From Streptomyces xanthochromogenes (lineage in GTDB: Bacteria; Actinomycetota; Actinomycetes; Streptomycetales; Streptomycetaceae): 64,000 nucleotides of DNA. The first letter of the stretch is position 1; each line of letters opens with the position of its first letter. The notes under the pieces were generated by a model. That model was not told where the DNA came from. It saw nothing but the letters and a program-made list of their open reading frames with translations, and did no database searches. The DNA lies in contig NZ_BMUZ01000017.1 of assembly GCF_014650455.1 (NCBI RefSeq), positions 93,555 through 157,554 of the forward strand. The letters are read 5' to 3'. Position numbers and translations under genes: made by a program. This document shows positions 9,214 to 17,720 of this stretch, piece after piece.

Positions 9214-9607
9214 CAGAACATTGTCGGCCGATTCGCGAGGCGTCGCATCTGCAGGACGATCACCGTACGTCGCCTCTCGGTAACCACAGGGAAAAGTCAG
9301 TAACAGCCTGACAGCGCATCGGGATGCCGCCGCCACTGGCCCCGCAGACACCAGGTACCGCGGCTCACGCGCCCGCGCGCCCGCGCGCCCGCGTCGATCC
9401 GGCGGTAAGCGGTCATCCACAGGGAGACCCGGCCCCTCCCGCACCCGTGACGGCCGCGCGTAAAGCAAGCCAACTCGGCCTTCGCGCAACGCCGTTGTAC
9501 CGTCGGCGCCCGGCGAGGAGGCGCACGTGCCCCGTATGCGAGCGGTACGTTCTCCGGCCTGGCCCAGAACCTGGCATCGGCCGGGCGAAGGGCGCTAATG
9601 TGCGCAA
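9214..9607. other. Divergent promoter region with a short tandem repeat
   Basis: The interval lies between the MFS gene (minus) and an alpha/beta hydrolase (plus). It contains three perfect tandem copies of the 8-mer GCGCCCGC at 9369-9392. No gene is supported here. Confidence 0.45.
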
Positions 9608-10282
9608 ATGACTGATGTGATCATCCTTCACGGAGCCTGGCACCAGCCCGCTCACTACGCCGAACTAGCCGATCTGCTGCGCGCCCGGGAGCTGTCCGTG
9701 GAGGTGCCCGACCTCTACGAGCTGTCGCTCGCCGAGAGCACCGCGAAGGTCGAGGCCGTCGTCTGCGGCTCGTCACAGCCTCCGGTGGTGGTGGGACATT
9801 CCTTCGGAGGCGTCACTGCGGGAACGGTGCGTGGTGCTGCCGCACTGGTCTTTCTCAACAGCTGGATTCTCGACGTCGATGAATCCCCCGCCAAGATTCT
9901 CGGGGAGACACCTGGCGAGCCCGGCGAGGGATTGATCGCACTGCCGGATGCGGACGGGCGGCTCTGCCTGGACCCGGCCGATGCCCGGGCGAAACTCTTC
10001 GGCGACATCGACGAACCGGCGGCCACGCGTGCGATGGAGCTGCTGCGCCCGGAGCCTCCGACCATCTTCAACGCCACGCCAAGTCACGTGAGTTGGCGGG
10101 ACACCCCGTCGATCTACCTCCGCGGGCAGCAGGACCGGACCATCGCGTCCCCCCTTCCGGACCGTTTCGCCAGGCGTTGCTCTCGGACGGAAACGTGGGA
10201 CACCAGTCACTCGCCTTATCTGCGCCATCCCGCCGCCGTGGCCGACCTGATCCAGCACCAGCGAGCGGCCCACGCCAACTGA
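9608..10282 (+). CDS. Small alpha/beta hydrolase
   Basis: A 224-residue protein. The fold starts immediately (VIILHGAWHQPAHY: HG oxyanion loop). The nucleophile elbow is VVGHSFGG (Ser near residue 64). The probable acid is in GQQDRTIA (near residue 175) and the His in DTSHSPYL (near 202). It has no signal peptide, so it is cytoplasmic. It resembles short esterase/acyl hydrolases often annotated only as alpha/beta hydrolase. Substrate unknown. Confidence 0.8.
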   Translation: MTDVIILHGAWHQPAHYAELADLLRARELSVEVPDLYELSLAESTAKVEAVVCGSSQPPVVVGHSFGGVTAGTVRGAAALVFLNSWILDVDESPAKILGETPGEPGEGLIALPDADGRLCLDPADARAKLFGDIDEPAATRAMELLRPEPPTIFNATPSHVSWRDTPSIYLRGQQDRTIASPLPDRFARRCSRTETWDTSHSPYLRHPAAVADLIQHQRAAHAN

Positions 10283-10474
10283 GCTGGGACCGAGTGCCGT
10301 TGGCCCGTTTGTTGCGACGCACCGATGACGGCGGACACCTCGCACACCTGACTCGCGGGCCAGGCTGACGTCATGCGGCCGGCCAAGGCTCGGTGATCCT
10401 GTGTCGGGCTGGTCTTGCCGACCAGCGCGAACACTTTCACCTGCGCGTTACGATGCGTCGGTTTGGAGGGGATC

Positions 10475-11368
10475 ATGAGTCTTACCGTTCCGTCGGCTCC
10501 GGTGGACATCGCGGAGCACTTTCCGTCGCTCGTGCCATATGCGCGGGCCGTCACGCTGCTGTACCCGCGCATCGGCAATCCCGGGCGGGAGGACAGCTCG
10601 CTCGGCGGACCGCTGCTGTGGCCCGCCGACGAGACCTGGCCCACCTGCGCTGCGACCGACCACTACAACCCCGCACGTGACTGCGCGGTCGTCGGACCCG
10701 TCCCCGTCGCCATGGCGCCCGTATTGCAGCTGTTCCGGCGCGATGTCCCCGCCCTCGCGTTCCCACCCGGCACCGACGTGCTCCAGGTTCTCTGGTGCCC
10801 GCTGGTCCACTCCGAGCACGACCAGTGGTCACCGGTGCCGGTGCTGCGATGGCGCTCAACGGTCGAGGTGCTGGCCGAGCCGCTGCTCGAACAGGCAACG
10901 CCGCCGTACGAGTTCGACGACGACTATGTGCCGCAGCCCTGCGTAGTGCACCCGACCGGGACCGTGGAGTACCCGAACTGGGACCTGCCTGCCGAGCTCC
11001 TGGAACGTGTGGGCGAGTGGAGCGCCGAGTTGGAGGAGACTGTCGGCATCTCCTACTTCGACGCTTTCACCACTCAGCAGAGCAAGGTAGGTGGCTACCC
11101 GGGCTGGATGCAGGAACCGGACTGGCCGGACTGCGCCTGTGGCATCCCGATGGAGCACCTTCTGACGATCTCGGCGAGTGAGTCGTGCGGCCGATGGCTT
11201 CCAGTGGAAGAGCGCACCAGGCCCGGGTCCGGCTGGGAAGTACGCGCCCACGGCGAGCACGAGGAGGAGGACAGCCACGGTATGGCCATGGGTGACTGCG
11301 GCGGCGTCTACGTCTTCCTCTGTCGCAGCTGCCCCGGCTGGCCCTCGGTCCACCGCTACGACTGCTGA
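10475..11368 (+). CDS. DUF1963-like protein (YwqG fold)
   Basis: A 297-residue protein from ATG 10475, chosen because TGGAGGGG lies 5-9 nt upstream; the frame is open 20 codons further up. The segment LGGPLLWPADETWPTC (residues about 33-48) and the later repeated beta-rich pattern are typical of DUF1963/YwqG-like proteins. The C-terminus holds several Cys (CACGIP, CGG, LCRSC), possibly a metal site. Cytoplasmic and of unknown role. Its 3' end overlaps the convergent neighbour by 13 bases. Confidence 0.75.
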   Translation: MSLTVPSAPVDIAEHFPSLVPYARAVTLLYPRIGNPGREDSSLGGPLLWPADETWPTCAATDHYNPARDCAVVGPVPVAMAPVLQLFRRDVPALAFPPGTDVLQVLWCPLVHSEHDQWSPVPVLRWRSTVEVLAEPLLEQATPPYEFDDDYVPQPCVVHPTGTVEYPNWDLPAELLERVGEWSAELEETVGISYFDAFTTQQSKVGGYPGWMQEPDWPDCACGIPMEHLLTISASESCGRWLPVEERTRPGSGWEVRAHGEHEEEDSHGMAMGDCGGVYVFLCRSCPGWPSVHRYDC

Positions 11369-12417
11369 GCCCACTGCGCTGCCCGAACCCCTCCCTGCTC
11401 GATCTCCTGCCGGGGCAATTGGATGCCGAGAGCGTCCTCCAGCGCGTGGAAGTACAGCTCGAACTCGCTGGTGAGTTCGGGGTGGTCCAATTCGGCGCGG
11501 CGTACGGCCCGGTTGAGGAAGTCGAGCTGACCGCCTCGGAAGTAGGGGGCGCGGCCACGCTTGTACCAGATCAGTTCCAGGATGCCCCAGTCGTCGTCGA
11601 CGCGGCGGCCGTCGCGCATGTAGTCGAAGGTGTAGATGGCCTTCGCGGAGGTCGCACTCAGCTCCACCGTCTCGGTGACGCCGAGCCGGGCGAGCGCCTC
11701 GGGACCGGGCCCGTAGTCGGGGACCTCGTGGTACATCAGGTACGCCCAGCCGCCGGCATGGCCGAAGCAGCAGGTCTCCCAGCCGATGTCCCAGAAATCG
11801 CGGGTCCCGCCGTCCGCGCCACCCAGGTCCGCAAGGCGGGTTCCGGCGGCGATCTGTGCGGGGTCGGCCCCGTAGAGCAGGGCGATCTGTTCGGCACTGA
11901 TGTTGTCGCCACGGAAGAAGGCGAGGTGAGTGTAGGGGTCCTGCTCGCGCCAGCCGCCGGCGATCCAGGCGAGGCCCTCCAGCGGGTCGCGCCCGCACGG
12001 CTGCAAGGGCGCCCCGGACTGCTCGGCGTCCACGCCGCCGCTGCGGAACCTGCCGCCCCAGGCAGGGTCGATACGGTCCAGCAACTCGGCCTGCCGGGCG
12101 ACGAGTTCCGTCTCCTCACCATGGCCCGGGGACGTGGTGGTGTGCTCGGCGAGCCTTTGGACGGCCTCCTCTGCGACGAAGTACAACACCAGGTCCAAGT
12201 CCCGGGTGGCGAAGACCTCCCGGTAAGGCCCGATGTGGCCGCGTACCATGCCGTCGTCGTCCAGGACCAGGAAGAGGGCCCCGTCCGGATCGCCGACGCG
12301 CTGTTCGTACTCGTCGGGCGAGGTGCCGATGAGCGGGAACAGCGCGTCGTCGAGCACGTCGGAGCCCACGACCACCTGGTGCCAGGCCTGCTTGAGTGTG
12401 TGTGCCGTTGTCTGCAT
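11356..12417 (-). CDS. Hypothetical protein, convergent partner of the DUF1963 gene
   Basis: A 353-residue acidic, soluble protein from ATG 12417 (MQTTAHTLKQAW). The frame stays open 93 codons upstream, but that stretch is not protein-like. Trp- and Tyr-rich segments (FWDIGWETCCFGHAGGW, DWGILELIWYKRG, FELYFHALEDALGI) look like a folded domain. I do not recognise the family. Its stop lies inside the end of the DUF1963-like gene, giving a 13-base tail-to-tail overlap. It could be an immunity-type or housekeeping protein; no evidence decides. Confidence 0.65.
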   Translation of the reverse strand: MQTTAHTLKQAWHQVVVGSDVLDDALFPLIGTSPDEYEQRVGDPDGALFLVLDDDGMVRGHIGPYREVFATRDLDLVLYFVAEEAVQRLAEHTTTSPGHGEETELVARQAELLDRIDPAWGGRFRSGGVDAEQSGAPLQPCGRDPLEGLAWIAGGWREQDPYTHLAFFRGDNISAEQIALLYGADPAQIAAGTRLADLGGADGGTRDFWDIGWETCCFGHAGGWAYLMYHEVPDYGPGPEALARLGVTETVELSATSAKAIYTFDYMRDGRRVDDDWGILELIWYKRGRAPYFRGGQLDFLNRAVRRAELDHPELTSEFELYFHALEDALGIQLPRQEIEQGGVRAAQWAQQS

Positions 12418-13084
12418 GGCCGTCAGTATGCGACCAGGCACTGACACAGCGCCGCCGTCGACCGCCCCGCCGAGGCTCTTGATGGAGCTTGCGCAGATGG
12501 GGACTGGATCGCGCGTCGGCCTGTCCGTTGGTGTGATGGGACCGGGCTGGCGGGCTGCACTGTGGCACTCAGCTGACGCCTGGACGCCGGTTGGGCCGTA
12601 ACCACCCCCGCGCAGACCAGGGAGACTTGCCATTCTCCTGTGCTGGAGGCCCCGTTCCGACCCCATCGCCAGGACTCTATACAGGGGCACTGACATCCAT
12701 GGCGGTACCCACCCCGCCCTCGTCGTTCACTGGTCCAGACACAACTGCCTCTCCATCTGCGGGTGTTCAACGTCCTGGCCCGCGATCCCCCAGCCTGGGC
12801 GTCTCATCCGCGTGCCTGGCGCGAGACACGCTCGGCCGCCCTCCGCCGGACGCCGGCTCCGGTCGACGCCGGGACGGCCCGGCACCCGCGATGGGGATAT
12901 CCCCACCCCCGAAGCGGTGGTGCGCCGTATGGGCAAAGGCGGCCGCAAACGGCGATCGTGACGTAACACGTCCACACACGTCCACACCTGTCCACCGCTC
13001 ATCGGCGGCGACAGCGTTCGACAGGGATCGGCTCCACTGCCCGACGCTCCGGAGGACTGTCGAACCGACCACGAAGGGGGAACC
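12418..13084. other. Divergent intergenic region with three 10-bp repeats
   Basis: No gene is supported in these 667 bases. At 12966-12995 there are three tandem 10-mers (ACACGTCCAC twice, then a copy with two changes), spaced one helical turn. They lie 90-120 bases upstream of the M20 hydrolase start and could be a regulator site. Confidence 0.4.
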
Positions 13085-14362
13085 GTGAAGCGTCCCGAGG
13101 ACCAAGCTCTGGCGCGCCGTACGGTGCTGGCCATATCGGCGACGGCCGGGGCGGCGATGGTGTGGGGTGCCGCCGGGCGAGCCGCCGCCCATGGACGGAA
13201 GGGGCCGGTGGATCAAGGTGCGGTGGACGTCGAGGCGGCGCGACTGGAGCGGAAGCTGATCGAGCTGCGGCGGGACGTCCATCGACGCCCCGAGATGCCG
13301 GGGCAGGAGGAGCACACCGCCGGTGTGGTGGCCGGACAGCTGCGCGCGGCCGGGCTTGCGGTCACCACCCAGGTGGGAGGCCACGGCGTTGTGGGGGTGC
13401 TGCGGGGTTCGTCTCCCGGCCGGACCGTCGCGTACCGGGCGGACATGGACGCGGTGCCGCCGAAGGACATCGTCGGGGGCGGTCCGGCGTCGGCCCACGT
13501 CTGCGGGCACGACGTGCACACCATGGTGGCCATCGGCGTCGCGCAAGTTCTGGCACGGCTGCGGGAGCAACTGAGCGGGACGGTGGTGTTCCTCTTCCAG
13601 CCCGCGGAGGAGACCCTGACCGGGGCTCGCGCACTGATCGACACTGGAGTGCTGGAGCTCACCGGCGTGGAGGAGATCCACGCGCTGCACTGCGGGCCGT
13701 TCCCGGTCGGCCAGTTCGCCGTCACCCCCGGGTTCGGTCTGCCGGGTCTGGACACGGCGGAGGTGACCCTCGCGGGGCCGGATGCGCCCGATGCCGCACG
13801 GCGACTGGCTGCCGCGATCAGTGCGCTCGCCACGGTGACACCGCCGCAGACACCGGCTGACCTGGAGCGGATGATCTCCGACGCCCAGGTACCCGATGGG
13901 CCACTGGCCCGGTTCGTGACCGTCCGGGCCAGGGCGCAGGAAGCCGAGGTGAGCGTGTCCTACCGCTCCTGGCCGCAGGAGCGGTACACAGCCGTACGCC
14001 AGGACATCCGCCGCCTGGTCGCTTCTTTCCCGGGGGCCCCGGTGCACTTTCCCACCGAGCCGTTCCCCGCCATGGTCTGTCCCGAAGGTGACGCCGACGC
14101 GCTGGCCCGCCACCTCCGCCGCACGCGGGGCCGCGATGCGGTTGCCGTGCTCCACGCCGCGTTCCCTCCGTTCAGCGGCGAGGACTTCGCCCTCTACCTG
14201 GACCGCATGCCCGGTACGTTCACGTTCCTCGGCGTCCACACCCCTGGCGCGCCCATCACCAGTGCCTACCCGCACTACCCCGACTTCGGCCCGGACGAGC
14301 GCGCGATCGGCATCGGCGTACGGGCGATGGCGGGGTGGGTCGCCAAGCGGGCCTGCGCATAG
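13085..14362 (+). CDS. Exported M20-family amidohydrolase/peptidase
   Basis: A 425-residue protein from GTG 13085; AAGGGGG lies 5-6 nt upstream. The N-terminus has ARRTVLAISAT followed by a hydrophobic run, a Tat-like signal (paired Arg, then Val-Leu). The catalytic domain shows the M20 metal sites: RADMDAVP (near residue 120), CGHDVHT (near 140), FQPAEET (near 174) and HALHCGP (near 201). A late FSGEDFALYL also fits. This subfamily includes hippurate and N-acyl amino acid hydrolases. The enzyme probably acts outside the membrane on N-acyl amino acids. Confidence 0.85.
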   Translation: MKRPEDQALARRTVLAISATAGAAMVWGAAGRAAAHGRKGPVDQGAVDVEAARLERKLIELRRDVHRRPEMPGQEEHTAGVVAGQLRAAGLAVTTQVGGHGVVGVLRGSSPGRTVAYRADMDAVPPKDIVGGGPASAHVCGHDVHTMVAIGVAQVLARLREQLSGTVVFLFQPAEETLTGARALIDTGVLELTGVEEIHALHCGPFPVGQFAVTPGFGLPGLDTAEVTLAGPDAPDAARRLAAAISALATVTPPQTPADLERMISDAQVPDGPLARFVTVRARAQEAEVSVSYRSWPQERYTAVRQDIRRLVASFPGAPVHFPTEPFPAMVCPEGDADALARHLRRTRGRDAVAVLHAAFPPFSGEDFALYLDRMPGTFTFLGVHTPGAPITSAYPHYPDFGPDERAIGIGVRAMAGWVAKRACA

Positions 14363-14509
14363 GTAATTTGACGATCCGTTAGTTCACCATGGGCCGCGAC
14401 GAACTGTTCACCGGCTGCGGCATCCGATCGGCCGGCCGACAGCGAGCCCTGCCGAGGTGATCACCGCAGCACCCGGCAGACCGTGCCGCGCGCAACCGCC
14501 CTGGCCTGC

Positions 14510-15037
14510 CTACAAGTGGTCCCCTCTGCCTGCCGGTTTCGGCGGATGCGTTCCGCCGCCGTCCTTGATGTCCTGCTGGCAGGTACGTCGGTCGTAGGAC
14601 TGGTCGTTGGGGAGCAGTAGCACGTCGGCAACCTGCTCAGGGTGCTCGACGGTGAGCCAGTCGTCGCCCGTGAGGGCTCCGTTCGGCCCGGACCACGCCC
14701 CGGACGAATAGACCGTCCGACAGCCCAGTGCCACGCGTTCCTTGTCGACGGCGCAGGCATCCACCGCGGGGCCCGATGCCGGGTCGGCGCCGTCGAAACG
14801 GTAGTGGAAATGGACCTTGTCGCCTTCGGAAGGCACCTGCGGGTGGGGTTCGAGGCGCCAGTCGACGACCTCGGTGGTGACGCCGATCCGCCGCCCGGAC
14901 GAGTTCTCGATCTGCACCCTGGTACCGGCCTCGCCACGCTTCGCCCTCGTGTCGGTGCAGCCCCAGGAGGAGCATCCGGACAGGGCGACGATCATCAGGG
15001 TCAACGAGGCAGCGGCTGGTACCCGTGCGGGGAACAC
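14510..15037 (-). CDS. Small lipoprotein of unknown function
   Basis: A 175-residue protein from GTG 15037; GGAGG lies 9 nt upstream. The N-terminus is VFPARVPAAASLTLMIVALSGCSS, a lipoprotein signal with the lipobox LSGC, so it is anchored to the outer membrane leaflet. The mature part has a beta-rich domain with paired cysteines (CTD, DACAV, LGCRT, RTCQQD). It is divergent from the kinase pair, with a 253-base shared promoter region. Function unknown; a sensory partner of the kinases is possible but only inferred from position. Confidence 0.72.
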   Translation of the reverse strand: MFPARVPAAASLTLMIVALSGCSSWGCTDTRAKRGEAGTRVQIENSSGRRIGVTTEVVDWRLEPHPQVPSEGDKVHFHYRFDGADPASGPAVDACAVDKERVALGCRTVYSSGAWSGPNGALTGDDWLTVEHPEQVADVLLLPNDQSYDRRTCQQDIKDGGGTHPPKPAGRGDHL

Positions 15038-15290
15038 TGGGATTGACCTCCGGTCGGGGTGGGGCGCAGCAGTGTATCCGGGACCCGGCAGGCACCGTTG
15101 GCGGCGTTGGCCGCGGGCGGCCGATGCCGGTCGGCCCGGTATGCGTCGGACTTGCGAATTGACCCTGGCGGTGCGGGAGTTGACCGTGCCCGGCGCGGAA
15201 CCGATTCGCGGAAGGGGGCGTCCCTCTTCTCGCCTGTGGGCATCGTGGTATCCGAGACAGAGCGCGAGACGCACGGGAGGGATGTCAGGC

Positions 15291-17720
15291 ATGGGAAGCG
15301 TGGGAGGACGGGATCCGGGGCCGGTTCGGCAGGCGCACCCCGCAGACGTGTCCGCCGCCTCCGCCGAGACCGTCGTGCTGCCCGCGACCATCGGCCCGTA
15401 CGTGGTGATGCGCCCGCTCGGCGGTGGCGGGATGGGCGTGGTGTCCCTGTGCCGGGCCGCGTCCGGGCGTCTGGTGGCGGTCAAGCAGGTGCGGGAGGAG
15501 TACGCCGACGATCCGGCGTTCCGCAGCCGCTTCCGCCGGGAGGTGGCGGCCGCCCGCAGGGTCAGCGGCGTGTACACGGTGTCCATCGTGGATGCGGACA
15601 CCGAGGGGCACCGGCCGTGGGTGGCCAGTACCTACATTGCCGGGCCGACGCTCGACCAGGCGGTGCGCGTCTGCGGCTCCTTCCAGGAGCCGGCCCTGCG
15701 GGCGCTCGGGACGGGGCTCGCCGAGGCTTTGGGGGCCGTTCACGGTGTGGGCCTCGTGCATCGCGATCTCAAGCCGCAGAACGTACTGCTCGCCGGTGAC
15801 GGGCCGCGCGTCATCGATTTCGGGATCAGCAAGGCGCTGGACGAGACCCGTATGACGGGTACCGGCACGGTGATCGGCTCGCCCGCCTTCATGGCGCCCG
15901 AGCAGATCACGTCGTCGCACGATGTCGGCCCGGCGGGCGACGTCTTCGCGCTCGCCGGGCTGCTCGTCTACGCGGCTTGTGGGGAAGGGCCGTTCGGGAC
16001 GGCCGACGAGGGGGCGCTGCACCGGGTGATGACGGCCGAGCCCGATCTGTCCGGTGTGCCCTACTCGCTGCATCCGCTGTTGCAGCGCTGCCTGGACAAG
16101 ACCCCGTCCCGGCGGCCCGCGCTGGACGAGGTGCTCGCCGCTCTCGCCCCCACCGACCCGGCGGACCTGTTGATCCCGGCGCTGCGCGAGGACTTGGCGG
16201 TGCGTGCCCGCGACGCCGAGCTGATGGCCGTGGCGCCGCCACCGCCCGCCATGGTGCCCGGTGGGGTCGGTCGCGGGCCGCGGCTGAGCCGACGCCGGGT
16301 GTTGATCGGCGGGCTCGGAGCCTTGGTCGCACTCGGCGCGGGCGGAGCGGCGATCGCCTTCAGAAGCAGCGACGGGAAGGACGGCCGGAGCACCGCGGAC
16401 AGCGGGAAGCCGCTCGGGAAGACGATCCGTACCGTCGAACTCACCGACCCGCCCGCGCCGTTGTGGACGAAGCCGGGACCCGCCAACTCCGTCCTGCCCG
16501 ACCTGCGGGCCTTCGGCTCGGTCGCGGTCCTGCGTGACTCGGCCTATACAGCGGCGTTCGACGCCACCACCGGTACCGTCCGCTGGAACCATGGCATCGG
16601 GTTGAACGACCAGTTGGCGCCGGGCAGCAGTGACCCCTTCACGCTCAAGGAAACCGTCGTCGGTCTCACCGACAGCGCGGTGCTCGTGTCGCGACTCGGC
16701 TTCGATTCGACCGTCCTGCGGTACGAGGTGGCAACCGTGGACCCCGGTACTGCCCGGACACGGTCCAAGAGCACGGTCCTGCCCCCGTCCGTCACCCCTG
16801 CCTCGCTGCTGGCTTCCTCCGACGACACCGTCTACTGCCTGGGCAACACCGTGAGCGGAGACCTGCTTCACCCGACCCCAGGGGCCACCCCCGGCTACCA
16901 GGTCGGCCAGGCCGTCGTCGCCATCGGGCTTGCCGCGGGCGGCATCCGCTGGCAGAAGCCGTTCGGCGCCGGCGCCGCCGTGGGCACGACCCGCTACGCC
17001 GCCGACCGAGGCGGCTTCTACTACACGGAGGACACGCCCAAGGGCCTCACGGTGCACGCACTCGACGCGGCGCGCGGCGCTTCACGCTGGTCCGTCGAGG
17101 TGCCCGCCGACCCTGACGGCAGCCTGCCGGACTACATGCAGAACGCCGGCTCGGGCGCCGCGTCGGCGCTCACGGTGGCCGACGACGTGCTGATCACGCT
17201 CAACCTCAAGGGCGGCATGACCGCGTACGACACGGCGAACGGGCATCGCCGCTGGGCGGTTCCGGTCACTGCCGGAACCCCGCCGGTCGTGGTGGGGAGC
17301 CTCGTTCTCACCAACACCACGAGCGGCGTGTACGCAGTCGACCTGCGCACCGGCGACGTCAAGTGGCACATCGAGAGCCCCGTCCAGCTGTCTCCCTTCA
17401 GCTTCCTCGGCCGCACCATCGCCGCCTCGGAACAGGTGACCGCCGTACTGTTCAGCACCATCAGGGTCAACGGCGACGGCTCCACCTCCAGCGGGACCGG
17501 CGGCTGCCTCGTACTGCGCACCTCGGACGGCAAGCAACTGTGGGCCCTGCGGGAGAATGCGGGCTCGTCCGGCGTGCCCGCGCCGTCCACCGCCCCCTCG
17601 CCGTCCGGCATCGGCGGCACGTCCAAGGGGTTCGGCATGTGGAGCGTGGCGGTGGCGGGCAGCACCGTGTTCCTCAGCGGTGGTGGCCGCGTCCGTGCGT
17701 ACCGGACGGACGCCGGGTGA
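15291..17720 (+). CDS. Ser/Thr protein kinase with C-terminal PQQ-like beta-propeller (AfsK-like)
   Basis: An 809-residue protein from ATG 15291 (GGGAGG 9 nt upstream; an ATG at 15282 is too close to it). The N-terminal kinase domain (about 34-290) has the Gly-rich loop LGGGGMG, Lys65, HRDLKPQN (Asp159) and DFG (Asp176). One transmembrane helix (about 338-357) follows an RRR stretch. Residues about 390-800 form a PQQ/quinoprotein-like beta-propeller with repeated G-x-V-x-W strands, placed outside the cell. The layout matches AfsK-type Hanks kinases that control development and secondary metabolism. The stop overlaps the next kinase by 4 bases (GTGA), so the pair is translationally coupled. 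Confidence 0.9.
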   Translation: MGSVGGRDPGPVRQAHPADVSAASAETVVLPATIGPYVVMRPLGGGGMGVVSLCRAASGRLVAVKQVREEYADDPAFRSRFRREVAAARRVSGVYTVSIVDADTEGHRPWVASTYIAGPTLDQAVRVCGSFQEPALRALGTGLAEALGAVHGVGLVHRDLKPQNVLLAGDGPRVIDFGISKALDETRMTGTGTVIGSPAFMAPEQITSSHDVGPAGDVFALAGLLVYAACGEGPFGTADEGALHRVMTAEPDLSGVPYSLHPLLQRCLDKTPSRRPALDEVLAALAPTDPADLLIPALREDLAVRARDAELMAVAPPPPAMVPGGVGRGPRLSRRRVLIGGLGALVALGAGGAAIAFRSSDGKDGRSTADSGKPLGKTIRTVELTDPPAPLWTKPGPANSVLPDLRAFGSVAVLRDSAYTAAFDATTGTVRWNHGIGLNDQLAPGSSDPFTLKETVVGLTDSAVLVSRLGFDSTVLRYEVATVDPGTARTRSKSTVLPPSVTPASLLASSDDTVYCLGNTVSGDLLHPTPGATPGYQVGQAVVAIGLAAGGIRWQKPFGAGAAVGTTRYAADRGGFYYTEDTPKGLTVHALDAARGASRWSVEVPADPDGSLPDYMQNAGSGAASALTVADDVLITLNLKGGMTAYDTANGHRRWAVPVTAGTPPVVVGSLVLTNTTSGVYAVDLRTGDVKWHIESPVQLSPFSFLGRTIAASEQVTAVLFSTIRVNGDGSTSSGTGGCLVLRTSDGKQLWALRENAGSSGVPAPSTAPSPSGIGGTSKGFGMWSVAVAGSTVFLSGGGRVRAYRTDAG

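Noticed and set aside
9214..9489. Upstream extension of the MFS transporter by 92 codons
   Set aside because: The extension is polar and Arg-rich, contains the tandem repeat region and has no similarity to transporter N-termini; GTG 9213 leaves the first membrane helix near the N-terminus.
12418..12696. 93-codon N-terminal extension of the hypothetical protein ending at 11356
   Set aside because: Composition changes sharply before MQTTAHTLKQ and no ribosome binding site supports the upstream start.
14461..15601. 363-codon version of the lipoprotein
   Set aside because: The lipobox lies 188 codons after that start; GTG 15037 with GGAGG gives a normal lipoprotein signal.
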